Below the pieces are notes generated by a model. The model saw only the letters and a list, made by a program, of their open reading frames with translations, had not been told where the DNA came from and searched no databases. DNA of 9,469 nt from CAYJBH01 sp964368815 (GTDB lineage: Bacteria > Bacillota > Clostridia > Oscillospirales > Ruminococcaceae). Position 1 is the first letter of the stretch. The number at the start of each line of letters is the position of its first letter. The stretch is from assembly GCA_964368815.1 (NCBI GenBank), contig CAYJDA010000050.1, positions 1 to 9,469 of the forward strand, written 5' to 3'. A program made the translations under genes and the position numbers. This document shows, one piece after another, positions 1-6,700 of this stretch.

Positions 1-18
1 TATTCGCTTTTCACCCAT
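1..18 (-). CDS. 5' end of a leftward gene cut by the window edge
   Basis: Reading the complement, an ATG at 18-16 is followed by five codons giving MGEKRI before the window ends. An AGGAGG ribosome site (32-27) stands 8 bases upstream of the ATG, and a near-consensus promoter lies further up (90-62), so this is very likely a real gene start. Six residues are too few to name the product. The gene is divergent from the HxlR regulator gene and its promoter is loaded with palindromes. A gene divergent from an hxlR-family regulator is often its target, so an oxidoreductase or other stress enzyme would be unsurprising, but that is inference only. Confidence 0.6.
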
Positions 19-34
19 CTATATATCCTCCTAT

Positions 35-49
35 TATCGAGGGTTGATA
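35..49. promoter_or_regulatory. Palindromic operator candidate, copy 2 (TATCGA-GGG-TTGATA)
   Basis: This is an imperfect inverted repeat (5 of 6 arm positions pair) 34 bases from copy 1. It lies downstream of the leftward -10, where transcription would start or the leader begin. The surrounding 19 bases match the copy 1 unit at 16 positions, which is well above chance for neighbouring DNA. Two sites about three helical turns apart would suit cooperative binding. Confidence 0.45.
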
Positions 50-61
50 TTATCTATTATT

Positions 62-90
62 ATAATAACATCGAGGATCGATATTGTCAA
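62..90 (-). promoter_or_regulatory. Promoter of the leftward gene (TTGACA-17-TATTAT)
   Basis: On the minus strand a perfect TTGACA (90-85) is separated by 17 bases from TATTAT (67-62); an alternative TATAAT lies at 64-59 with a 20-base spacer. The AGGAGG and ATG of the leftward partial gene follow about 30 bases further on. The spacer holds a perfect palindrome (70-82), so a repressor bound there would block RNA polymerase directly. Confidence 0.65.
70..82. promoter_or_regulatory. Palindromic operator candidate, copy 1 (ATCGA-GGA-TCGAT)
   Basis: This is a perfect 5-base inverted repeat with a 3-base centre, lying between -35 and -10 of the leftward promoter. It belongs to a longer 19-base unit (70-88) repeated in direct orientation at 36-54 with 16 of 19 identical positions. 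The divergent HxlR-family regulator is the obvious candidate ligand, since such proteins bind as dimers to palindromes overlapping nearby promoters. That assignment is inference. Confidence 0.5.
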
Positions 91-111
91 GTTTTTTTGC
101 AATTTTATGCC

Positions 112-140
112 TTGATAATAAGCAAGTCATTTGATATAAT
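112..140 (+). promoter_or_regulatory. Promoter of the hxlR-family gene (TTGATA-17-TATAAT, extended -10)
   Basis: TTGATA (112-117) and a perfect TATAAT (135-140) are separated by 17 bases, with a TG at 132-133 making an extended -10. Transcription would start roughly 20 bases before the ATG at 168, and AGGA (157-160) gives a ribosome site 7 bases from the start. The two palindromes described at 35-82 lie upstream of this promoter rather than in it, so the regulator may mainly control the leftward gene. Confidence 0.7.
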
Positions 141-167
141 AAGTTAAGATTAAATTAGGACATTATT

Positions 168-515
168 ATGGACAACTTAAGAGTTTTTAACTGCAATATG
201 GAGCTTACACTCGATATCATCGGGGGAAAGTGGAAGCCGCTTATTATCTTTCATATCGGCAACGGTAACAAATTACGGTACGGTGAACTTAAAAGGCTGA
301 TACCGGACATAAGTGAGCGTGTTTTGTCCCGTGAGCTTCGTGAGCTTGAGGGCAATGCGATCATATCACGTGAAGAGTTTAAAGAAAAAATATTGCGTGT
401 TGAATACAGTTTAACCGACATAGGCAACGAGGTTTTGCCGCTGTTAAACGCACTTACCGCTTGGGGCAACAAGTATAACAGCAAACATAACTACGCAAAG
501 GTAATATGTGAATAA
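168..515 (+). CDS. HxlR (DUF24/MarR-like) family transcriptional regulator, probable redox sensor
   Basis: This 115-residue protein is a typical full-length HxlR winged-helix regulator. The N-terminal cysteine (C9) precedes the signature IIGGKWK (18-24). A recognition-helix region around RYGELKRLIPDISERVLSRE and a wing ending in VEYSLTDIG follow, with a closing WG near 100. The ATG at 168 is supported by AGGA 7 bases upstream and a strong promoter. In the Bacillus relatives YodB and HypR the equivalent N-terminal cysteine senses quinones, hypochlorite or disulfide stress, and the target is a nitroreductase or azoreductase. The next gene here is a nitroreductase. The only other cysteine is C114, next to the C-terminus, reminiscent of the C-terminal cysteines of YodB. 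Family is sure; sensing role and targets are inferred. Confidence 0.93.
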   Translation: MDNLRVFNCNMELTLDIIGGKWKPLIIFHIGNGNKLRYGELKRLIPDISERVLSRELRELEGNAIISREEFKEKILRVEYSLTDIGNEVLPLLNALTAWGNKYNSKHNYAKVICE

Positions 516-516
516 A

Positions 517-545
517 TAGCAAACCCAATTACAACGGGTTTGCTA
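517..545 (+). terminator. Hairpin downstream of the hxlR-family gene, possible terminator or attenuator
   Basis: TAGCAAACCC (517-526) and GGGTTTGCTA (536-545) form a perfect 10-base inverted repeat with a 9-base loop, starting one base after the regulator's stop codon. No run of T follows, so it is not a canonical intrinsic terminator. It may stabilise the 3' end of the regulator mRNA or work together with the two further hairpins that follow immediately. Confidence 0.5.
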
Positions 546-578
546 CGGACAAATTTGTCTGTACGGATAAAAATATCC
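544..578. repeat. Two further inverted repeats in the hxlR-nitroreductase gap
   Basis: The first is a palindrome around GACAAATTTGTC (548-559) that extends to 10 pairs (544-563) if one G-U pair is allowed; it shares its first two bases with the preceding hairpin. The second is GGATA-AAAA-TATCC (565-578). Together with 517-545 they make three stems head to tail in about 60 bases, ending just before the -35 of the next promoter at 583. The role is unknown: transcription barrier, small repetitive element or processing site. Confidence 0.45.
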
Positions 579-582
579 ATAA

Positions 583-611
583 TTGATAAAGCCAAAGACA
601 TTGATTATACT
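583..611 (+). promoter_or_regulatory. Promoter of the nitroreductase operon (TTGATA-17-TATACT)
   Basis: TTGATA (583-588) and TATACT (606-611) are separated by exactly 17 bases. The -35 hexamer is identical to that of the hxlR-family promoter. A start point near 618 would leave a short leader before GGAGG (642-646) and the ATG at 654. The -10 lies inside a palindromic operator candidate (600-633). Confidence 0.65.
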
Positions 612-633
612 ATATACATACTAAGTAATCAAT
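600..633. promoter_or_regulatory. Candidate operator: ATTGATTA-N18-TAATCAAT over the -10 and start point
   Basis: This is a perfect 8-base inverted repeat whose left arm (600-607) overlaps the -10 hexamer and whose right arm (626-633) lies in the leader. The position is right for repression of the nitroreductase operon. Its sequence differs from the ATCGA palindromes at 35-82, so either the HxlR protein tolerates both or a second regulator is involved. Confidence 0.4.
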
Positions 634-653
634 AAATTTTTGGAGGTATCATT

Positions 654-1307
654 ATGGATATTTTAAATGCACTCAAAACACGTTACAGCACAAAAGAATT
701 CGACGCAACAAAGAAGTTGACGAATGAGCAGATCTCACAGCTTGAAGATTTGCTGCAGCTCTCGCCGTCCTCAACCAACATTCAGCCCTGGCATTTTGTG
801 CTTGCCACAACCGACGAGGGTAAAAAGAGAATCACCAAAGGCTCACAAGGCTTTTTCTCCTTTAATGAACAAAAGGTGTTGGATGCAAGCGCAGTTGTAA
901 TATTTGCATCTCAGGTGGATTTAACCGAGGAGCATCTGCAAAAGGTTCTTGCAAAAGAGGATAGCGACGGCAGGTTCCCACAGGCAGAATTTAAAGAGCA
1001 AAACCACGGTGCGAGAAGTATCTTTGCAAATATGCACAAGCTGGACTACAAGGACTTTCAGCACTGGGCTGACAAGCAAGTGTATCTCAACCTCGGCAAC
1101 TTCCTGCTCGGAGCCGCAGCTCTCGGACTGGATGCCATCGCAATGGAGGGCTTTGACCTTAAAGCACTGGATGCAGAATTCGGTCTGCGTGAAAAAGGGT
1201 TCACATCCTCAATAGTCGTAGCGGTAGGATACCACAGCGACATGGATTTTAACAAAGATCTACCTAAATCAAGACTACCAAAAGAAGATATCATAGAAAG
1301 AGTTTAA
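654..1307 (+). CDS. nfsB: NfsB-like oxygen-insensitive NAD(P)H nitroreductase
   Basis: This cytoplasmic flavin enzyme of 217 residues has the same length as Escherichia coli NfsB, and from memory it aligns to it end to end without gaps. Seen in the sequence are the FMN-phosphate contacts R10, S12, K14, N71, K74, K205 and R207, the E165-G166 pair at the flavin, F124 of the substrate pocket, and the blocks SPSSTNIQPWHF (37-48) and KQVYLNLGNFLLG (141-153). P163 of NfsB is alanine here. Such enzymes move two electrons from NAD(P)H through FMN to nitroaromatics, quinones or related acceptors. GGAGG 7 bases before the ATG fixes the start. It is the first gene of an operon, 3 bases before a radical SAM gene, and sits downstream of a likely thiol-sensing HxlR regulator. 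The natural substrate is unknown. Confidence 0.93.
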   Translation: MDILNALKTRYSTKEFDATKKLTNEQISQLEDLLQLSPSSTNIQPWHFVLATTDEGKKRITKGSQGFFSFNEQKVLDASAVVIFASQVDLTEEHLQKVLAKEDSDGRFPQAEFKEQNHGARSIFANMHKLDYKDFQHWADKQVYLNLGNFLLGAAALGLDAIAMEGFDLKALDAEFGLREKGFTSSIVVAVGYHSDMDFNKDLPKSRLPKEDIIERV

Positions 1308-1310
1308 CAA

Positions 1311-2186
1311 ATGCATTACACAGGTCAGGTGTACCGACACCCAATAGAAGCCGAAACCCCTCTGTTAGAGGTAACAGCAGGTTGCTCACACAACAAGTGT
1401 TCTTTTTGCACCATGTATCGGGAGACCCCTTTTAAGGTCTCCCCTCTCTCCCACGTGGAGGAGGATTTAATCGAGATGAAGATGCTCTACGGAGATGTGC
1501 GCCGCATTTTTTTAGTGAACGGCGAGCCGTTTATTCTATCGGTCGATAAATTAGTTGCAATCGGCGAGCTGATAAACAAGCATTTTCCGAATATCGAAAC
1601 GATAACCTGCTACACCTCTATCAAGAGTTTAAAGACAAAGACGGTAAACGACCTTAAAAAGCTAAAATCTTTGGGTTATGACGAGCTGCATATCGGTCTT
1701 GAATCGGCATACGATCCGGCTCTTGCGCAGATGAACAAGGGGTTCACCGTAAAAGAAGCATATGAGTGCATCGCCAAGGTCAAGGAAGCCGGTATGCAGT
1801 GGGATGCGATTATTATGACGGGCGTTGCCGGCAAGGGTAACGGCGAAGTGCATATAAGGGAGACAGCAAAGCTTTTAAACAAATTCCCGCCCTACCTTTT
1901 GTCCATGATGACCACCTCGGTATCGACCGGCACTCCGCTTGAGAAGATGAGGGACAGCGGCGAGTTTATCGAGTGCACCGAGCTTGAAAAAATTGAGGAG
2001 GAGATTCTGCTTTTAAAGCTAATCGACTTCACCGACTGCTTTTTCTTTGGTGCGCACAACTATAACTTAATACCAATCAATGCGCCACTCAGCCGAAAAG
2101 CCGAGATAATAAAGGCGTTTGAGGATAACATAAAAAGAATCCCATCGCATATCCTAAACGGTGTTCAACAGAGGGCGAATATATGA
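1311..2186 (+). CDS. Radical SAM protein with CX4CX2C cluster motif
   Basis: This 291-residue protein has a partial TIM-barrel radical SAM core from the N-terminus. The [4Fe-4S] cysteines are C25, C30 and C33 in GCSHNKCSFC, spaced CX4CX2C rather than the classical CX3CX2C. I recall this GC(S/T)HNKC spacing from a group of uncharacterised clostridial radical SAM proteins. The SAM-binding NGEP (70-73) stands where GGE is usual, and a later-strand motif IGLES (128-132) is present. No SPASM or B12 domain is visible, and the C-terminal third is unassigned. It starts 3 bases after the nitroreductase stop with a weak AAAGAG ribosome site, and its stop overlaps the next start (ATGA), so it is translated as part of the operon. 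The reaction is unknown; no peptide-substrate gene is nearby. Confidence 0.9.
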   Translation: MHYTGQVYRHPIEAETPLLEVTAGCSHNKCSFCTMYRETPFKVSPLSHVEEDLIEMKMLYGDVRRIFLVNGEPFILSVDKLVAIGELINKHFPNIETITCYTSIKSLKTKTVNDLKKLKSLGYDELHIGLESAYDPALAQMNKGFTVKEAYECIAKVKEAGMQWDAIIMTGVAGKGNGEVHIRETAKLLNKFPPYLLSMMTTSVSTGTPLEKMRDSGEFIECTELEKIEEEILLLKLIDFTDCFFFGAHNYNLIPINAPLSRKAEIIKAFEDNIKRIPSHILNGVQQRANI

Positions 2187-2986
2187 TAAAGACGATACTG
2201 CTGACCGGTGCAACCGACGGAATCGGTTTAGAGAGCGCTAAGTTGTTTGCGAAAAACGGGCACAACCTTTTAATACACGGCAGAAACGCCGAAAAACTCG
2301 ACAAGGTTAAAGTCGAGCTTTTAGCCATAAACCCAAGCATAGATGTTAAATGCTTTACAGCGGATTTATCGCTTTTAAAAAATGCCAAAACCCTTGCAGA
2401 GGATATTCTGGGAGCGGTGTCGGCAATTGACGTTATCATAAATAACGCCGGTGTTTTTGTTGCGGACAACACAACGACGGCGGAGGGGCTTGACCTGCGT
2501 TTTGCGGTGAACACCATATCGCCGTATGTTTTAACAAAGGCACTTTTGCCGGTTTTAAGCGAAAAAGGCAGAGTAATAAATCTATCATCGGCGGCACAGG
2601 CGGCAGTTGATTTTGTAGCAATGAAAACCGGTGCTAAGATGCCGCACGACCTCGCCTATGCCCAGAGCAAACTTGCAATATCGATGTGGAGCATTACGCT
2701 ATCGGAAGAACTTGGCGATAATGCCGTCGTTGTTTCGGTTAACCCCAAATCCTTTTTAGGTAGCAAGATGGTGAAACAGGCATACGGCAGAAATGGATAC
2801 GACCTTTCTATAGGAGCCGACATTTTATATCGTGCAGCGCTGTCGGACGAATTTGCCGGCAGAACCGGGAGTTATTATGATAACGATTACGGCAAATTTT
2901 CGTCACCTCATCCGTTTGCATTAAATAAAGATAATAGGGTGAAGCTAATTGAAACGATGGAAGAGATAATACGAAATATAAACTAA
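2183..2986 (+). CDS. Short-chain dehydrogenase/reductase (SDR), retinol dehydrogenase-like
   Basis: This 267-residue classical SDR has a Rossmann glycine motif TGATDGIG (8-15), D61-L62 next to the adenine, NNAG (87-90), and the tetrad N110, S135 or S136, Y159 and K163 (YAQSK). It therefore looks catalytically competent as an NAD(P)H-dependent oxidoreductase of carbonyls and alcohols. R34 in HGRN after the second strand favours NADP(H). The overall pattern resembles the retinol/WW-domain oxidoreductase branch, but the substrate cannot be read. The ATG overlaps the radical SAM stop codon, with GAGGG 7 bases upstream, indicating translational coupling. It is the last gene of the operon; the 76 bases after it contain no convincing intrinsic terminator. 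A role in reducing reactive carbonyls or quinones would fit the neighbours, by inference. Confidence 0.92.
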   Translation: MIKTILLTGATDGIGLESAKLFAKNGHNLLIHGRNAEKLDKVKVELLAINPSIDVKCFTADLSLLKNAKTLAEDILGAVSAIDVIINNAGVFVADNTTTAEGLDLRFAVNTISPYVLTKALLPVLSEKGRVINLSSAAQAAVDFVAMKTGAKMPHDLAYAQSKLAISMWSITLSEELGDNAVVVSVNPKSFLGSKMVKQAYGRNGYDLSIGADILYRAALSDEFAGRTGSYYDNDYGKFSSPHPFALNKDNRVKLIETMEEIIRNIN

Positions 2987-3062
2987 CCACATTTTATTTA
3001 TTCACCACCACAAACCGCCCATTTATCGGCATGTAGTTGTTTGATCAAAACATCTTTTTTCA

Positions 3063-3341
3063 CTATGCCTTTTTGTCAGAACCGTTGGTAACAATCATCA
3101 GAATTGCTAAGACTACATTTTCAATAACTATGGCTGTTGTTACCCAAAGCGAGGTAGCAAAAACATGATAAAAGCCCTCTAAGCTCCATTGTTCACCAAA
3201 AAAGGGTTTAAATACACTTCTACACATTATGCCATCATTTATTGATGGTATATTAGCTGAAAGGAAATTTAACAGTAGGTCGACAGTAACAAATATCGAC
3301 ATTGATAGTAATATAAGTGATATAATTCTAATTAATTTCAT
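3063..3341 (-). CDS. Small two-helix membrane protein, function unknown
   Basis: This predicted 92-residue protein has two hydrophobic segments, about 5-28 and 58-84. They flank a loop with a cysteine (C40) and the aromatic-rich stretch FKPFFGEQWSLEGFYHVF, and the tail ends in charged NGSDKKA. The base composition and frame look coding and nothing better overlaps on the other strand. I do not recognise the family. The ribosome site is weak (GGGG about 8 bases before the ATG) and no clear promoter was found, which lowers confidence. It converges on the dehydrogenase gene (76 bases between the stops) and lies downstream of the large secreted protein on the same strand, about 370 bases away, so cotranscription is uncertain. 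A membrane anchor, small toxin or transporter accessory cannot be told apart. Confidence 0.55.
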   Translation of the reverse strand: MKLIRIISLILLSMSIFVTVDLLLNFLSANIPSINDGIMCRSVFKPFFGEQWSLEGFYHVFATSLWVTTAIVIENVVLAILMIVTNGSDKKA

Positions 3342-3707
3342 TTTGCAAACCCCGATAAATTCTCAATATTGTAGTAATTAATTCATCTTAACAACGTTTA
3401 TTCGCTGTAATCTTGTAGCCTTCATCTTATTTGGATAGCCATTCCGAGGGTATCAAGCAGGTGAAAAATATCTATCTGCTTATCAGTTACACCGAAAATT
3501 TTCAACTTCTGCCTAAGGTGGATATAATATAAGCAACACAGAATAAACTAATGATTATTTATTAAATATGATGGTAGCATTGTTACAGGTTTTGATAATT
3601 ACACTTTGCCAAAAGCACCTTGAGTAAGCTCATAGATAATGACGTTAATTAACCACCTATACAACAGATCATTATCCTTTTTCGAATCAACGCTATAGCT
3701 TCCCCCT
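3342..3707. other. 366-base gap with no complete gene
   Basis: This AT-rich DNA lies between the small membrane protein and the large secreted protein. It contains one coding-like remnant on the minus strand (3422-3529). A very short plus-strand frame starting with GTG near 3461 overlaps that remnant and looks fortuitous. No convincing intrinsic terminator for the large leftward gene was found; AGCTATAGC-type palindromy near 3693-3700 has no T run. Confidence 0.5.
3422..3529 (-). pseudogene. Possible 3' remnant of an unidentified gene
   Basis: The minus-strand frame ending at a TGA (3424-3422) gives about 35 residues of natural-looking protein, including LRQKLKIFGVTDKQIDIF and ending LGMAIQIR. 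A stop codon lies upstream at 3550-3548 and there is no ATG in between. It looks like the C-terminal end of a decayed gene, but it is short and no family is recognised, so chance remains possible. Confidence 0.25.
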
Positions 3708-6700
3708 CTATTCACCCGTTTTAGCAAAAATTTCACTGTTACGTACGTTAGCTAGGTCAAGAAAATTCACCTTGCCGTCATTATTAACATCGGTATCACT
3801 GTTTACACCCGGCTCGCCGACCAACTTGTTGTAGTTACCTACCTTTACAATTTCCTGCAGATCGAGAATATTAACCTTGCTGTCGTTATTAACGTCATAT
3901 ATGCTACCAAACACCGTAAAGCTGCCTAAATACAGGGGGGCATCAGGCGAAACTGAATTATATATTGACTCATCACTCATTATCACTGCAATGTAAACGT
4001 AATAATCTCCTGCTGTTGTCGGCGCATCTGTGGGGACAGGCTCAAGACCAAAATTCGGGTCTTTTTTGTTGCTGTAAAAAACAGTTTGGGTTGGATTGTT
4101 ACTACTAATTACCTCATTCTCTATTATAATCGTTGCTTCTTTAGGCTGGCCATTTTCCATCAAATTTGCAGAAGGTACCATTGTAAAATCATCTGCTGTT
4201 ATCGGCCTTTTTATCACCCTCACATTAAACAAGTCTTGGTGTCCTGCTACAGAGGCTGCTAAACAAACAATTGTGTGAGTATACCCTTCATCTCCAACAT
4301 TTTCGGGAAGATCAAAATTAGTCTGCTCGAAATAGTATTCTGAAGAATTTAATATTCTAGAAGTATTATCATCATACCAACCTTTAACAACTATTCTCTC
4401 TTGCTCGAATGTCTCGTCGACATAATAGATATTTTTGCTTACTGATTCTACAGATATTTTTTGGAGCACAGCGGCAGACAGCCTCCTATATGTCACGGAT
4501 AAAACTAATACCTTACCATCAGTCGAAAGGCTCTTTTGTGTAACGTCTGTAGTTCCGCTTACTAAGAACGATACCTCGTTATCAAATACAAAATTGCTAT
4601 TTGTGCTTAACGTAATATCTGCAGAATAAACTGTATCGCCGTAAAACACAGTGGGGTTGTCGTGCCAAGTAATATCTGTAACAGTATACTTTGCGCCAAT
4701 TGGCAAGGTTGTATCGGAAGCGATAGCAGGAGTGCTACCCTTTGTGGGTATCTTTGTGCCCAGCACCTGAATACCGCTTATGATATAACTCTCAGGCTCT
4801 GCAGTATAATCTGTAAAGCTGACGAGTTCCGGATATAGATATGCTGATGCTGTATCATAGATCCAGATGTCCCCAAATAAAAAACCTACAAACAAGCTCT
4901 TTTGCTCCATCTCTGCATCTGTTAACCTATAATCATAATCGTTAAAACTAAGACTATTTGTATTATTTATTATAGTAGCAACAATGTTATTGTTTGTAGA
5001 GGTGTATATACTTTCTACATACGGCGAACCATCATTTCCCACCACAGCGCCTACCCCACCGCCCATTCGACCACTGGGGTTTGTGCTGTCAATAGACCCT
5101 CTATTATAGCAACTGTAAACAGAACTGTTAACAAGAAAACCTACAATTCCGCCTGTGAAAACCTGTGATTCGTCCTGTTCTACCGTGTCTGGCTGATAAT
5201 TTCCAACCGTAATATTTCCTGTATTATAAGTATTCGACACTATACCATTTAGCAAATATCCAACTATTCCACCTGTTCGCAGCTCCATTTGAAAAAGCAC
5301 GTCTTCATTTGCCACTCTTGCATAACCCCAGTTGTAAACTTCGCCTACGTTGTAACAAGAATTAACTGAAGCAGACGAAAAACCTGCAATACCACCTGAA
5401 TATCCATGTATGAGATTATCACTGTCTCTGGTATACCCGAGTACTTCTCCTTCATTTTTGCAGTTTTCGATATATGAGTCCGCGCCTCCTGCTATTCCTC
5501 CAACTAATGCAATTGCACCATCTCTGGCAGTCCCTCCTACATTACCTGTGTTTGTACAGTCGCTAATATACCCACCTGTGCCATAATCTGAGGTGACATC
5601 AGCACCTATTATACCACCGGCGTAGCAAGAGGTTACCGAACCCGATGAGTTATAAGCCAAAACTTCAGCCGAGTTGGTACAACCTGTGATAGTAGGCACA
5701 TCACCTCTACCAACAATACCACCTGCTGAAAGGAGCACATAAAGTGGGTATGAAGTCATCGATTGATCGGTTGCTGCTATATCGCTTTTGTTTGTAGAGT
5801 TTATTACGGTTCCTTCCTCTACATAACCGGCTATACCGCCTGCGGCACCCAAACTAGTGTGCAGCCCTCCTGCTGCTTCAGCTTTTATCAAGCCTGCATT
5901 ACTACAGCTGTCAACCATCGCATTTACATTCGACCCCACAATGCCGCCAACCTTTAAAAGCACTTCGGAATATTCATCATTAACGGACAAAAATGGAGAT
6001 GCAGTACCAACAACATTGGCATTGTTTGTGCAAGCCTCAACTACTCCCTCTGAATTAACCTCACCCACAATACCACCTACTATGCTGTCACCTGCCACCG
6101 TTCCACTGACAGTACAGTTTATAACCATACCATTTTCGAGATGCCCCACAACACCAGCCGTAAACATTTCGACGGTTGAAGCAGTAGAAATGTTAACATC
6201 GACAAGATTTAAATTCTTAACTGTACCGTTTTCAACATGACCAAACAATCCTATTATATTTCGAAAAGTTCCGTCATACTCAGTGTATAGGCCTGTAATG
6301 CTGTGATTATCGCCGTCAAATACACCGGTAAAAGGATCAGGCCAACCACCTATCGGTTCAAAGCCAAGGCCGTACACACTCGAAACCCCGGGTTGAGGAA
6401 TCGTGCCGTAGTAATGAAAATAGCCACCTTCAGCATAGTCGTCCTCTGTGAAAACTATGTCAGTACCAAGCTTATAATGGGCAGACAAGTCATTATATAT
6501 ACTATACGTACTTTTTGCCGACAATTGATATTTGCTCGTTATTATGTATGGATCTTCTTGTGTACCGCTACCTATCATCGGTATGTCGTAAATGAGGGAG
6601 TTTAGCTGCATAGATTGTGATAATTCACTCTTAGGTATTACAAAAAAATCTGATGCAGATACATCATTTAAGATCTTGCTAAATAATATAACAGACAATA

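Noticed and set aside
2089..2517. Minus-strand open frame of 142 codons across the radical SAM/SDR junction
   Set aside because: It is the shadow of two well-supported genes, with no domain and no ribosome site that stands out.
3041..3062. TTTGATCAAA palindrome followed by T residues after the SDR gene
   Set aside because: The palindrome has no loop and its arms cannot be extended, so it is not a credible intrinsic terminator.
3523..3528. TATAAT on the plus strand in the 3342-3707 gap
   Set aside because: There is no acceptable -35 at the right distance and no rightward gene follows.
3461..3532. Short plus-strand frame starting with GTG (KNIYLLISYTENF...)
   Set aside because: Only about 23 codons, a poorly placed ribosome site, and overlap with a better coding-like frame on the other strand.
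5857..6240. Plus-strand open frame of 127 codons inside the GLUG region
   Set aside because: It lies antisense to a strongly supported repeat-coding region and has a threonine/proline-rich shadow composition with no family signal.
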